NCBI GenBank assembly: GCA_000720375.1
Contig: JOAA01000020.1
Coordinates: forward strand, 186,001 to 250,000
DNA from: Rhodococcus rhodnii
Lineage (GTDB): Bacteria; Actinomycetota; Actinomycetes; Mycobacteriales; Pseudonocardiaceae
Length of the DNA: 64,000 nt
Direction: 5' to 3'
The notes under the pieces are model-generated. The model saw only the letters and a list, made by a program, of their open reading frames with translations. It did not search any database and was not told the origin of the DNA. Both the position numbers and the translations under genes were made by a program. The stretch's first letter is position 1, and each line of letters starts with the position of its first letter. Shown here piece by piece: positions 25,487 to 34,886 of this stretch.

Positions 25487-25939
25487 ATGTCAAGCCCCAG
25501 AGAAGTCTTCCTAGCGCTGGTCAACGGCGTAGCGGAAGGCCGCTGGCACGAACTACCAAACCTCTACGCGGAACAAACCCACGTCGTGCACCCCTTCGAC
25601 CCACTCCGACAACCCGCCCTACGCACCCGCGACGACCTGCGCAAACACTTCACCCCAACCGACGCCACTCCCCGGCTGCGCCGCAAACCAGCCAACATCA
25701 CGATCCACGAAACAACCGACCCCGAGGTCATCGTCGCCGAGTTCGAGTACCAGGGAACCAACGCCGACACTGGCGAGCCGTTCGCAGTGCCAGCGATCTT
25801 CGTACTCCGGGTACGCGACGGTGAAATCGTCGAGTCCCGTGACTACTTCGACCACCTGTCCGCCGCCGAGGCCCGTGGCCAACTCAAGGAACTCCTCGCG
25901 GCAGTCGAAGCGAGGAGCGCCACCAAGCAGCGGAGCTAG
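25487..25939 (+). CDS. SnoaL-like/NTF2-fold protein
   Basis: A 150-aa small alpha+beta barrel protein from the ATG at 25487. REVFLALVNGVAEGRWHELPNLY, HVVHPF and FVLRVRDGEIVESRDYFD are the usual SnoaL-like signatures. Such proteins range from polyketide cyclases to epoxide hydrolases and ketosteroid isomerase-like enzymes, and the active site here is not assignable. It is under probable control of the divergent TetR protein. It overlaps the convergent HNH gene by 4 bp. Confidence 0.88.
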   Translation: MSSPREVFLALVNGVAEGRWHELPNLYAEQTHVVHPFDPLRQPALRTRDDLRKHFTPTDATPRLRRKPANITIHETTDPEVIVAEFEYQGTNADTGEPFAVPAIFVLRVRDGEIVESRDYFDHLSAAEARGQLKELLAAVEARSATKQRS

Positions 25940-27063
25940 AACGGCGGAGGATCGTAAGGCTCCGGCTTCGTGACAACGGTTTGTTTCGACGGCGTGTGAA
26001 AGACGAGGACGCCGGGCTCGACTTGTTCGTAGTTCCAGGTTGAGCGTTGGCGCATCAGGTTGTGCTTCTTACACAACAGGATCAGGTTGTTCTGCTTGGT
26101 GAGCCCGCCCTTGTAATGCGGGATCGAGTGGTCGAGTTCGCAGCGTTGGGCGGGGATGGTGCAGCCGGGTTGGCGGCATTCGCGGTCGCGGAGTTGGGTG
26201 TGGCGCCGCAGAGCGGGCGAAGGGAATCTGCGGTTGCTAACTTCCAGGATCTCGCCTGCGGGGTCGGTGAGGATGCGGCGCCAGGTCGCGTCTTGGGCGA
26301 GTTCTCGGGCGTATTCGGCGGTGATGGGTCCGATGCCGCTGATCTCGCCGGGTTCCCGGTTCAATCCCATCAAGGTGGTCATGGGGACGACGACGTTGAG
26401 GTTGACGAGGGGCTGGAGGGTGTTCTTGCCGATCACGAGGTCCATGAACACGTCAGCCCGGCACTGAGCCAAGCTACGGTCCGGTGTCTTGATCCTTCGG
26501 GCGAGCGAGTCGATCTGGTTGTAGGCCAACTCTGCCTCGTGCGGTTCGAGATAGATGGTGAGCGCGGATGGACCGAAAGGCTTGTGCCACTTGGCAACGT
26601 CCCGCTCCGCCTTAGCCAACTGGCGGCGTTCCTCGGCACCCTCGGGGTCGGCGCGGATGACTTCTTTGCCCAGGCCGCGTTTGAACTTGGTCAGGTTGTC
26701 GCGAGGACCGTTGTCCAGCACGCGCTTCTCAACCTCGGCCGCCTGGTCCTCGTCAAGGGGTTCGGTGTAGTCGCGCATGGCCTTGGCGCGCGGCAGGTCG
26801 ATGGTGCCGTGTTCCAGTGCGTCGACGGTGTTGGGCAGCCGGGTGACCATGTGTTGGGCGAGCAGGATGTCCACGGTGGCTTTGTTGGGGCTCATGTTGA
26901 GTTCGACGGCTATTTCTTCGGGTGCGCCGTCGGCGATGGAGGCTCCTTTTCGAGTGGGTTGATGGTCGGTGGCGTAGTCGGCCAACGCTCGGATGTATTC
27001 GGCGTCGGCGCGGGCCTTTTGTTGGAAGGCTTGTTTGACTCGAGCAAGCTTGGTGTCGCTCAT
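25936..27063 (-). CDS. DUF222/13E12-repeat HNH endonuclease-like protein
   Basis: A 375-aa protein from the ATG at 27063. The helical DUF222 part spans about 10-290. The C-terminal HNH nuclease domain has CRQPGCTIPAQRCELDHSIP and NLILLCKKHN, with paired cysteines for zinc and the ELDH metal histidine. Such 13E12 genes occur in many near-identical copies in actinobacterial genomes and behave like mobile or repetitive elements, although their mechanism is not known. Neighbouring DNA on its upstream side is AT-richer than the rest. Confidence 0.9.
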   Translation of the reverse strand: MSDTKLARVKQAFQQKARADAEYIRALADYATDHQPTRKGASIADGAPEEIAVELNMSPNKATVDILLAQHMVTRLPNTVDALEHGTIDLPRAKAMRDYTEPLDEDQAAEVEKRVLDNGPRDNLTKFKRGLGKEVIRADPEGAEERRQLAKAERDVAKWHKPFGPSALTIYLEPHEAELAYNQIDSLARRIKTPDRSLAQCRADVFMDLVIGKNTLQPLVNLNVVVPMTTLMGLNREPGEISGIGPITAEYARELAQDATWRRILTDPAGEILEVSNRRFPSPALRRHTQLRDRECRQPGCTIPAQRCELDHSIPHYKGGLTKQNNLILLCKKHNLMRQRSTWNYEQVEPGVLVFHTPSKQTVVTKPEPYDPPPF

Positions 27064-27356
27064 GTGTTCAGTTTACTGAAATAGCATTGATGTGGCGTCA
27101 CTGAAACGGGTGAACCTGTCGAGCATGGTGGTTGCGTTGCGTTTTTTGGTGAATGTGACTGTTTGCCTTAGCGCTGTTGGTTACGTTGGAGTGCGGCTTC
27201 CAGCCGAACGTTGCGGTTCCAGCGCTGGTTGCCCTGTGTTGGTAACGTTCCAGCCATCCTGAAGTTGCCTTCCTGCGGGGTTACTAAGGCTGCATAATGG
27301 GAGGTGGAGAGGTGGAGGGCCCAAGTCAAATCGAGCCGGAAGTAAGCACCAAAAGA
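27064..27356. other. Intergenic stretch, AT-richer, no gene seen
   Basis: These 293 bp separate the 13E12-type gene from the end of the 19-kb operon. I see T-rich patches (TTGCGTTTTTTGG near 27136), a 10-bp palindrome CCAGCGCTGG near 27217, and loosely repeated AACGTT...TTCCAGC words. None makes a convincing gene or terminator. It must hold the promoter of the 13E12 gene and could mark an insertion boundary. Confidence 0.5.
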
Positions 27357-28007
27357 TTACCGTTTACGAGGACCATTAACACGAGCCCGATACCGAACCA
27401 TAACACCATTGAGCCAAACAGCACCATAATCATCATCAAGATCCACCTCAAAAAGCGGATCAGGCTCAAAAACCATCGAATCACACCGATCAGCGAACAT
27501 GATGACAAGCCGCTCATGCTCATTACGAACGGTAGGCCAAATAAACCCCTGAGCCCAAGGAGCCTGCGCACGTATCCACTTAGCCCACCGGCGAACCCGC
27601 GGAAAATCCGTCCACTCGGCAGCGATCAACCACCGACTCTGCGCGACAGCCGCAAGAGCAGGAGCGTCCAAAAGACTCACCAACTGCAACTCAGCCGCGG
27701 TGACAATAGCGCTCGCCCGCTGACCGACGACAGCAGCACGTCGAATAGTACGAAAAGTACCACTATGCGGCGGAACAGCGCGCAACAAAGTATCAGCCAG
27801 CATCGCAGCCGCATCAGTGCCCGCGTCACATTTACCGTACGGATCATCCGGAGGCGCGTCAAAGCGACCGTCCGAACTCGGGGAGTACGGAAGAAAGCCG
27901 GTCGCTGGAACCTTACGGCTGTGCAGCCGCCAAAGGATTGTGTCAGCTGGCAAGGAGAACCGGTGAGGACTGCCGGTGTATCCGGTCGGGGGGTCGTAGT
28001 CAGGCAC
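27357..28007 (-). CDS. RES-domain protein, candidate NAD+-degrading toxin
   Basis: A 216-aa protein from the GTG at 28007, 3 bp after the upstream stop. It has RES features: TILWRLHS with Arg27, the GRFD turn at 47-50, Tyr57, a helix TDAAAMLADTLLR where RES toxins usually place a glutamate (here Asp72), and the C-terminal QGFIWPTVRNEHERLVIMF. MbcT/Res toxins degrade NAD+ with such Arg/Tyr/Glu residues. The Glu-to-Asp change leaves activity uncertain. It is the last gene of the operon, directly after a candidate antitoxin. Its 3' half is visibly AT-richer than the other operon genes, suggesting recent acquisition. Confidence 0.75.
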   Translation of the reverse strand: MPDYDPPTGYTGSPHRFSLPADTILWRLHSRKVPATGFLPYSPSSDGRFDAPPDDPYGKCDAGTDAAAMLADTLLRAVPPHSGTFRTIRRAAVVGQRASAIVTAAELQLVSLLDAPALAAVAQSRWLIAAEWTDFPRVRRWAKWIRAQAPWAQGFIWPTVRNEHERLVIMFADRCDSMVFEPDPLFEVDLDDDYGAVWLNGVMVRYRARVNGPRKR

Positions 28008-28010
28008 CGT

Positions 28011-28682
28011 TTACACCTCGCTCCGCTCATCCATCGCCAGTTCGATCAGCACAGCGTCGTCCACTTCGCCGATCAGCCGCGCTGGAACGCTGCCCGCCAT
28101 GTGGTTCTCCCCCAGCCACCAATCCGCCACGCCCCACGGATCATCCTCGGCGTCCAAGATCTCGTTGACCTCCCGGACGACAGGCCAAACCGAACCCGAA
28201 GGCGAAAACTGAAACGCAGGCCATTGCGAAACACCGTCCCGGCCTTCGAGTCTGATCAGCCAAGGACTGTACGGATCATGCCCGGCAGAGCGAACCTGTT
28301 CCTCAGCAAGCGACGGTGACGCGAGCAGCCACGCCGCAGCCCGCTCAGCAACCTCCTGAAGCCGTGGATACGGCAGATCGACCTGAGCCCCAAGGGACTC
28401 CGTCAACACCAACCAATCCGACAAGGTGTCGGGATCACGCGTCGCGGCAACCGAACGACGAGTACCTGTGGCGAGCGCTCGGCGGAAGGCATGCTCAGCA
28501 GGCAGCGACCGGCTGAGCAAGTCGGCGATCTCGTGTCCGTACTCTTCGGACAGTGCGGGGTGGGCTTCCCGCGCGAGCTTGGCCACCAAGGAATCCAGTT
28601 CCTCCGCGGTGGAAGGTTGCAGTGCGGCACGAATATCCTGCCACTGTTCGGACAGGACCCTGAGTGCGTCGGATATTCCCAT
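28011..28682 (-). CDS. Candidate antitoxin with MbcA/ParS-like C-terminus
   Basis: A 223-aa protein from the ATG at 28682, 4 bp after the Hsp70-3 stop. The first 120 residues are helical and not recognised. The end, FQFSPSGSVWPVVREVNEIL then PWGVADWWLGENHMAGSVPARLIG, resembles the toxin-binding domain of Xre/MbcA/ParS antitoxins (W-x-x-WL...P-x-LGG...P-x-x-L-x-x-G). Position immediately before a RES gene supports this. It is twice the usual antitoxin length, so it may be an adaptor joining the RES protein to the rest of the operon. Confidence 0.6.
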   Translation of the reverse strand: MGISDALRVLSEQWQDIRAALQPSTAEELDSLVAKLAREAHPALSEEYGHEIADLLSRSLPAEHAFRRALATGTRRSVAATRDPDTLSDWLVLTESLGAQVDLPYPRLQEVAERAAAWLLASPSLAEEQVRSAGHDPYSPWLIRLEGRDGVSQWPAFQFSPSGSVWPVVREVNEILDAEDDPWGVADWWLGENHMAGSVPARLIGEVDDAVLIELAMDERSEV

Positions 28683-28686
28683 CGGG

Positions 28687-30303
28687 TCACCCGCTTACGT
28701 CGTGCTTGGCGATACCGGCTTGTGCCGAGGCGATCGCGCGTTGGTCCATGTTCCCGATCTGCAGGTCGAAGCGGAGCTCCGCGCCGGAGGACGGTTCGGT
28801 GGCGTGCACCGAGAGCTGACCGGTCTCCGACATCACGAAACTGACGTCGATCTGCATGCCCTTCGGACCGGCTGGCAGCCCACTCAGCCTGCCCCGGCCG
28901 ATCTTGGTGTTGTCCGCGACCTCCTCAGAGGGGACCAGGCCTGCCTGTTCGTACACCTCGACCTCGACCATCCGCTGGTTGTCCGCAACGGTCATGAACG
29001 GATATGGCCCGGAGTCCGCAGGTAACGGCGTATCGGGCTGCAACAGGTGCACGACGATCTGCCGTGCCTGCATAGGCCTGGTTTGTGCCAAGGGATCAGC
29101 AGGATCGACGCCTTTCACGCCGAACCCCCGTGACACCACACGCTGCACGTTCGTACTGATCATCGCCTCGGCCTGACCGACTGAGATGCCCAGGTCATCA
29201 GCCGTCTGCTGGGTGCTGGCCGCGCCGCGCTTGGCTCTGCTGATCATCGCGAACAGGGCCGCGCCCTTGGCCACAGCCAGATCCGGTTCGTACAACCGAG
29301 TCTCAAGCCCGAGGCGCTCCTGCAACGCAGCCGCGACACTCGGCACCTTGGTCATCCCGCCGACCAAGAGCACCTCGTCGAACTCGCGGACACCCTTGCG
29401 CGCCGCGGCATCGATCACGCGTTTGGTCACGTCGACCACGCGGTCCAGCAGGTCCACGGTGAGTTCCTCGACCATGGCACGGGTGAACTCGACCTGAGCC
29501 GCCACTCCGCCGAACCGCAGCCCGACGCGATGCGACTGCTTGCTGCTCAACGTCTTCTTCACGTCCTCGGCCGTGATCATCAGATCCTGCATGAAGACGT
29601 CGTCCGCGGTGGGGTCGATCCGCGGGTGCTGTGCGGTGAACTCCCGCAACAACCGGTCACGGATCCGCTCATCCCAGTCCGCCCCGCCGAGCTTGTCGTC
29701 ACCGGCAATGCTGATGACCTGAAAGTCCTTGTCCTGCAGGCGGATCACAGTCGTGTCGTACGTACCTCCGCCGAGATCGCAGACCAGCACGTGCCGGGTC
29801 CCGGTGCCGGACTGCGTTGTCTGGTAGTGCAATGCGGCCGCGGTCGGTTCGTCGAGTACATCGAGGACGTTCAGCTTCGCGATCTCGCCCGCGCGACGGG
29901 TGGCGTCCCGTTCGGCGATCCCGAAGTGCGCCGGAACGGTGATCACCACGTCCTTGACCCGGAACTCGTCGTTCTTCTCCGTCGAGCGGACCAGTTCCCG
30001 CAGGATCAGCGCGGAGATCTCCTCAGGCGTGTACTTCTTCTTGTGGTAGACGCGATCGCTGGGCACACGGCTGCCCATGTCCCGCTTCACCATCTCGGCC
30101 ACCAGGTGCGGAGCGAGCAGCGCCGAGTTCTTCGCCGCGCTGCCGACCAGGACCTTCTCCGGCTTCTCGAAGTACACCACGGACGGGGTGGTCTCCGCGC
30201 CGATCTCGTTCTTCACCACGACCGGCCGCCCGGACCGGTCGACGTAGGCGATGCACGAGTGGGTCGTGCCCAGATCGATGCCGAAGGTGGTGTACTCGGT
30301 CAA
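28687..30303 (-). CDS. Hsp70 (DnaK)-family protein 3, lid-less
   Basis: A 538-aa protein starting at the TTG at 30303, preferred because GGGAGG lies 7 bp upstream and the protein then opens LTEYTTFGIDLGTTHSC. The nucleotide-binding domain is complete: GIDLGTTHS, VKRDMGS (catalytic Lys), LDEPTAAALHY, CDLGGGTYDTT and VLLVGGMTKVPSV. A helical insert with two-step DDLGISVGQAEAMI precedes a beta-type substrate domain. The alpha-helical lid of DnaK is missing; only about 20 residues follow the beta domain. It probably binds partners rather than general unfolded clients. It starts 16 bp after the CHAT gene. Confidence 0.92.
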   Translation of the reverse strand: MTEYTTFGIDLGTTHSCIAYVDRSGRPVVVKNEIGAETTPSVVYFEKPEKVLVGSAAKNSALLAPHLVAEMVKRDMGSRVPSDRVYHKKKYTPEEISALILRELVRSTEKNDEFRVKDVVITVPAHFGIAERDATRRAGEIAKLNVLDVLDEPTAAALHYQTTQSGTGTRHVLVCDLGGGTYDTTVIRLQDKDFQVISIAGDDKLGGADWDERIRDRLLREFTAQHPRIDPTADDVFMQDLMITAEDVKKTLSSKQSHRVGLRFGGVAAQVEFTRAMVEELTVDLLDRVVDVTKRVIDAAARKGVREFDEVLLVGGMTKVPSVAAALQERLGLETRLYEPDLAVAKGAALFAMISRAKRGAASTQQTADDLGISVGQAEAMISTNVQRVVSRGFGVKGVDPADPLAQTRPMQARQIVVHLLQPDTPLPADSGPYPFMTVADNQRMVEVEVYEQAGLVPSEEVADNTKIGRGRLSGLPAGPKGMQIDVSFVMSETGQLSVHATEPSSGAELRFDLQIGNMDQRAIASAQAGIAKHDVSG

Positions 30304-30319
30304 CTTCGATCCTCCCAGA

Positions 30320-33300
30320 TCAACGGCCCTGATAGGTGAACGCCGCCCAGTTCTCCACCTGGGCCGGGTCGATCGAGGACAGCTCTTGCGCCAGCGTCGG
30401 ATCGACGTCCGGCGGCAGCACCCGGTTCGGGTTGAGCATCCAGACCTGCGCGGCACGCAACGCGGTCGCCGGATCCGCGTAGCCGGCCGTGAGGTAGTGG
30501 TGGAACATGATCATGAAGAACATGGTGGCGAGGTCGTCGACCTCCCACCGCGCCCCGACCGCGCCCGCCGCGCCCGCGGTGAGGAACGTGCTCGCCAACG
30601 TCAGCACCTCGTCGGGCAACTGCTTGGTTCGGTCGGTCGTACACGCGGCCAGCACCACCAATCCGCCTGGGGCGTCGGACTTACGTTGCCGCGCGGCGCC
30701 GAGCATCTCCCGTACTCCCAGTCGCCCGGCCATGTTGTTCTCGTCGGCGCTGAGGGCGAGGTAGGAATCCATGGGCACGCTGGTCAACCGGCCGTGGATG
30801 CCGAGGTGCAGCAGGGAGGCGGGGTTCTGCCCTCCTGGCAGGACATCACGCACCTTGGCGGGTGTCACCCGGCGACGGCCCACATTGCTGGTGCCGAAGA
30901 GCTTTCCGTCGGGATAACACCTGCGGTGGATCTCGATGATCTCCTTCTGCGCCCAGTACAGGCCATTGCCTGGCACGCCGACAAGCACGGGTTCGTCCGG
31001 CCAGTTCCTGGGTTGCCTGCGCGTGGATTCGATGAACTGCCGGGCCGAGGAGGCATACGAGATGGCAGCGTCGTGGCACGCGTAACGCACGGTCTGGCCA
31101 GGCGCGTCCCGACGTGCCGCATGCCATGGGACATGAGCGAGTTCCCCGACCGGGACGAGGACAATACGTTGGCGCATCCCGAATTGGCCGAGGATGTCCT
31201 CCATGGCGGCCGTCCACGCCCACTCGCAAAGGTCGTTGAGCGCGAACACCCACTCGGTCTCAGCGGCCTGGACGAACCGTTCGATCTCCTTGCCCGCGAT
31301 GAGACGAGGCAGCTTCAGCACCGTCACCTCGGCACTGTCCACAACGACCGCGAAGCCGGGCGTAAGGTCGTAGCGCGGCACCATGTACACCAGTGCCGCC
31401 GCTTTGGCGTCCCGCAACGCTGTTCTGATCTCGTCGATCTCCGGCGGAGCCAGCAACCGATCAGCGATGTCGGTGTGCGCGACGGCTTTCAGCACACGTC
31501 GGCGCACATCGGTCCGGAGTTGCGGACCGGCAACAGAATCACCCTCGTTCCACGGAGCAGCACTGGCCGCCGCGGCCTCCTGTTCGTACATCGCAGCGAT
31601 GTCGGGATGCCCGCCTTCCCGCAACAACGCGCCCAACGTCGTCTCGAAAGTGGTCGCGTGCAACACCATCGCCCGCCCGATCTCCAATGCCTGGACGGCG
31701 GCGTCACGCTGATCGGCCGCGACGCACCACCGGGCGACGTCCGCGGCTTCGTCCTTGGCGGCCTTCGCCGTTTCCAGCGCACGGACATCATTGGTCTGCA
31801 ACAGCACATCCGCAGCCCGTTCACGGATCGCGTCCAGTCCAATATGGACGGCTCGGATCAGGTCACCACGGACGGAATCGGCACGAGTGTGGTACGAAGC
31901 CGCGAGCGTGTACAGCAGTGAGGCGTAGTCGGCACTGGCCGTGGAGTCCGTGACCAACCGGCGAGCCTGCTCCAGGCGGTCGATCGCGTTGTTGATGTCC
32001 CGATAGTCGCGGCTCAGTTCGTGGCGGCCCTGCAACGTCTGCCCGATCGTGTAAGCCACGGTGAACTGCTCGTCGGTCGTCAGATCGGTCCGTGCGGACA
32101 CATTGCCCAGCAACGCGATGGCCTGGTCGAATTTCTTGACATCACGCGTGGCCATACCGTGTCCAGACGCCACCAACGCGGTGGCAATGACATCGTGCAC
32201 GCCCATCACCGTGTCCATCGGCAGATCAAGCACGCTGTTCACGGCCTGGTCCAGCTTCGCCAAATCGGCGGCGGACGGCCTGCCCCCTTTGTTGTACACG
32301 CTGAAGACCTGCTGCAGCACGTCCAACTGACCGGTCAGTGTGCGCATGGTGTCGGTGAGGTAGTCGCCTGGCTCCATCCTGGAGTGCAGGTCGGCGACCT
32401 GTTGACGGGCCTGCGCGATGGAGTCCTCGGCTATGTCGTTGCGCATCGCCACCATCGACCGAGCGATTCGCGCCATCTCGTGGATGTGCGCGCCCAGTGG
32501 CATGTCCGAGATGTCGTTGATGTCGACGTAGTGTTCGGCGGCGTCCATATCTTCGAGCGAGCCGCTGATCTGGTAACGGAACAACAACAGCCCGGCCCGC
32601 AACGCACCGAGTACTCTGACGATGGCGTGATCCGCCGGCGCCACCTCCTGCGCCCGGTCGAGGTACGCCATGGCCTCGTCCATCAGCTCAAGGTCCCGGT
32701 TCATCACCGCACGCATCGCGGCCACCACCGTCTGACCGAACGCGTTGGCCGCGTCGAACTTGGCCTCCGATGAGGACTTGCCTGCCGCTTCCGCCAACGC
32801 GGCGGCGATCTCCTCCGGGGACTGGCCGGACCGGTCGCCGAGGAAGCTGACCATCGCGGCCATCGCGACCTTGGCCGCCAGGTCCACCCGCGCCGGGTGA
32901 TCCGGTGGCAGCGCGGCGATCGCCCTGGCCAGCAGTTTCGCGGTTCTGGTGTTCTCCGCGGCGGTACGGATGTCCGTTTTCCACCCGTTGATCAGTGCTG
33001 CCAACGCGTCCGCCATCGGGTACCGGAGCGGGTTGTCCTCCTCCACTTCGGACACGACCGTGATCAACTGCTCGAACATCGCCTCGGTCGACTCGGGCCC
33101 ACCACCGAGCTGGCTCTTGCGCGCGTTCAGCACGACCAACGCCAAGGCCTTGTGCACAGGGTCGTCTTCGTCGACAGCTTCGCTGAGCTGCCGCAGCGCC
33201 GTGTCGATCTCGGACTCGGGTGTGGACGGCGACACGCCCCGCAACATCGCCTGCATGACGTTGACCGTCGACACCATCTCGGTGTCGGGCAACATCTTCG

Positions 33301-34279
33301 GGTCGACGGCGGCCAGTTGCTGCTCAGCCAACGCCAGCGCTTGCGGGGACATCGCCGCAGGGAGGTCCCTGACGCGGTCGACCGTGATCTTGGTGGGGTC
33401 CTTGCGCATGTCGGCAGGCAAGTCACGCGTCATCGCCAGCATGCCAAGGAAGGCTCGATAGCTGTTGGCCTCCGCCTCATCCAGGTTCTCGATGAGCTCG
33501 GTCAGATCGGCCACGGCAGCCTCGTAGTCATCCTCTTCGCCGCCGTACCAAGCGAACCGGACAGCCCGCAGCGCGGCGAGCTTGATCCGCCTCCGCTGCT
33601 CCCAGAACGGCACGGTGTGTGAAGTGCCAGCGAGGTCCACAATGGCCTGATCGAGCGTGGGGACCGGTTGGTTCTCCTCGACCTGGCGCAGCACGATCAT
33701 CGCGTCGACCTGTGCGGCGAACGCCCTGAACTCCGGTTCGTCCACCAACGCGTTCAGCTGCCGGAAGTACGACTGGGATCGCCGAAGATCATCGATCTGT
33801 TTGCCCTGCTCGTACCGCATGACATACGCGAAGCTGAGCTGACGCAGCGGGTCGGCTTTGTCCTCGACCACATCGAGCGCCCGGGACGCGTAGCGGATCG
33901 CCGGGACGATGTCGTCCGGGTTCTCCCTGGCGATCAGCACCTCGGCGAGGGCCAGGTCCACGCCGGGGTCGGCGAGCTCGGCCGCCTCGGTCAGGAAGTG
34001 GATTCCCTCGTCGCGGTCCTGCACGGAATCCGGATTGGCCTCGAAGATTCCGAGCAGGAGGAATCCCAGCTCCGCGCAGATTTCCAGGCGCTGGTCGCCG
34101 TCGGCCAGTCCGGTCGCGGTCCGCAACAGATCGACCGGCTCACGGGTGTACACCTCGGCGATCTCGTCATCGGTCAACGTCTGGTACCAGTCGGCCAAAG
34201 CGGCGGCCAGCTCGACGTGTGCCTGCGGGTCCAGTGGGTTCTCGGCCAGGTGTTGCCTGCGGCGCTCGACGTCAGTCAT
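30320..34279 (-). CDS. Large TPR-CHAT caspase-like protease
   Basis: A 1319-aa protein beginning MTDVERRRQHLAENPLDPQAH. About 1000 residues of helical TPR-like repeats are followed by a C-terminal CHAT domain (about 1020-1319). The catalytic dyad is visible as His1162 (LLHLGIHGRL) and Cys1213 (VVLAACTT), with the family's ending GAVGARWEVDD. CHAT proteases are caspase/separase relatives. In bacteria they occur in defence and signalling operons, where repeats receive the trigger. The gene overlaps vWA by 8 bp and is the largest in the operon. It is the best candidate for a proteolytic output. Confidence 0.93.
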   Translation of the reverse strand: MTDVERRRQHLAENPLDPQAHVELAAALADWYQTLTDDEIAEVYTREPVDLLRTATGLADGDQRLEICAELGFLLLGIFEANPDSVQDRDEGIHFLTEAAELADPGVDLALAEVLIARENPDDIVPAIRYASRALDVVEDKADPLRQLSFAYVMRYEQGKQIDDLRRSQSYFRQLNALVDEPEFRAFAAQVDAMIVLRQVEENQPVPTLDQAIVDLAGTSHTVPFWEQRRRIKLAALRAVRFAWYGGEEDDYEAAVADLTELIENLDEAEANSYRAFLGMLAMTRDLPADMRKDPTKITVDRVRDLPAAMSPQALALAEQQLAAVDPKMLPDTEMVSTVNVMQAMLRGVSPSTPESEIDTALRQLSEAVDEDDPVHKALALVVLNARKSQLGGGPESTEAMFEQLITVVSEVEEDNPLRYPMADALAALINGWKTDIRTAAENTRTAKLLARAIAALPPDHPARVDLAAKVAMAAMVSFLGDRSGQSPEEIAAALAEAAGKSSSEAKFDAANAFGQTVVAAMRAVMNRDLELMDEAMAYLDRAQEVAPADHAIVRVLGALRAGLLLFRYQISGSLEDMDAAEHYVDINDISDMPLGAHIHEMARIARSMVAMRNDIAEDSIAQARQQVADLHSRMEPGDYLTDTMRTLTGQLDVLQQVFSVYNKGGRPSAADLAKLDQAVNSVLDLPMDTVMGVHDVIATALVASGHGMATRDVKKFDQAIALLGNVSARTDLTTDEQFTVAYTIGQTLQGRHELSRDYRDINNAIDRLEQARRLVTDSTASADYASLLYTLAASYHTRADSVRGDLIRAVHIGLDAIRERAADVLLQTNDVRALETAKAAKDEAADVARWCVAADQRDAAVQALEIGRAMVLHATTFETTLGALLREGGHPDIAAMYEQEAAAASAAPWNEGDSVAGPQLRTDVRRRVLKAVAHTDIADRLLAPPEIDEIRTALRDAKAAALVYMVPRYDLTPGFAVVVDSAEVTVLKLPRLIAGKEIERFVQAAETEWVFALNDLCEWAWTAAMEDILGQFGMRQRIVLVPVGELAHVPWHAARRDAPGQTVRYACHDAAISYASSARQFIESTRRQPRNWPDEPVLVGVPGNGLYWAQKEIIEIHRRCYPDGKLFGTSNVGRRRVTPAKVRDVLPGGQNPASLLHLGIHGRLTSVPMDSYLALSADENNMAGRLGVREMLGAARQRKSDAPGGLVVLAACTTDRTKQLPDEVLTLASTFLTAGAAGAVGARWEVDDLATMFFMIMFHHYLTAGYADPATALRAAQVWMLNPNRVLPPDVDPTLAQELSSIDPAQVENWAAFTYQGR

Positions 34280-34886
34280 AGCGGCGGATCAATCCGGTTG
34301 CCATGGAGGCGATCCCCGCGTCGATGCCGCCGACGTCCTCGATCAACTGCGCATCGTCCTGCTCGCCTGGACAGACCAACTCGGCAAGTGCTTTCTGGGC
34401 GCCGTATCCCAGCCCGCGAACGACGATCCGCACGCCCATCGCACACAGCTCACGGGCGAGGCGCTTGGCTTCGACTGGATCACCGACGTCGCCATCACCG
34501 AAGATGCACAGGACTCGGTCGCCGACCCGGTCCGTGAAGAATCTCTTGCACACGTGCAAGGCCGGTACGAGATCGGTGCCGCCGGACGCACGGGCGGTTT
34601 TGAGGCTGCTCAAGACCTCGTCGTACGACTTGTCCGAGACGTACTTGAAAACCCCGTGATTCCACAGGATCAACCCGGCCCGGTAGCCGGCCTCCCTTGC
34701 CTCGCCGAAGAACGTCGTCGCGCCGGAAATGGCCTGGTCCAACGGTTCACCAGTCATCGAACTGCTGACGTCGATGCACAGCATGACCGTGCCGGACATC
34801 TTGTCCTGCAGTGCCTTGAGGTACGGCCCGGGCGGTGACTGGGTCAAGCCGGCACCCGTGAAGGACCCGCGAATCCACGTACTCAT
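34272..34886 (-). CDS. vWA-domain protein
   Basis: A 204-aa single-domain von Willebrand A protein from the ATG at 34886, overlapping Hsp70-2 by 4 bp. The metal-ion-dependent adhesion site is intact: DVSSSMTG (Asp39), GGTDLVPAL for the threonine, and FGDGDVGD for the second aspartate. It has no signal peptide or membrane helix, so it acts inside the cell as a metal-dependent binding module. In the operon it lies between Hsp70-2 and the CHAT protease and likely bridges chaperone or GTPase to protease. Confidence 0.93.
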   Translation of the reverse strand: MSTWIRGSFTGAGLTQSPPGPYLKALQDKMSGTVMLCIDVSSSMTGEPLDQAISGATTFFGEAREAGYRAGLILWNHGVFKYVSDKSYDEVLSSLKTARASGGTDLVPALHVCKRFFTDRVGDRVLCIFGDGDVGDPVEAKRLARELCAMGVRIVVRGLGYGAQKALAELVCPGEQDDAQLIEDVGGIDAGIASMATGLIRRYD

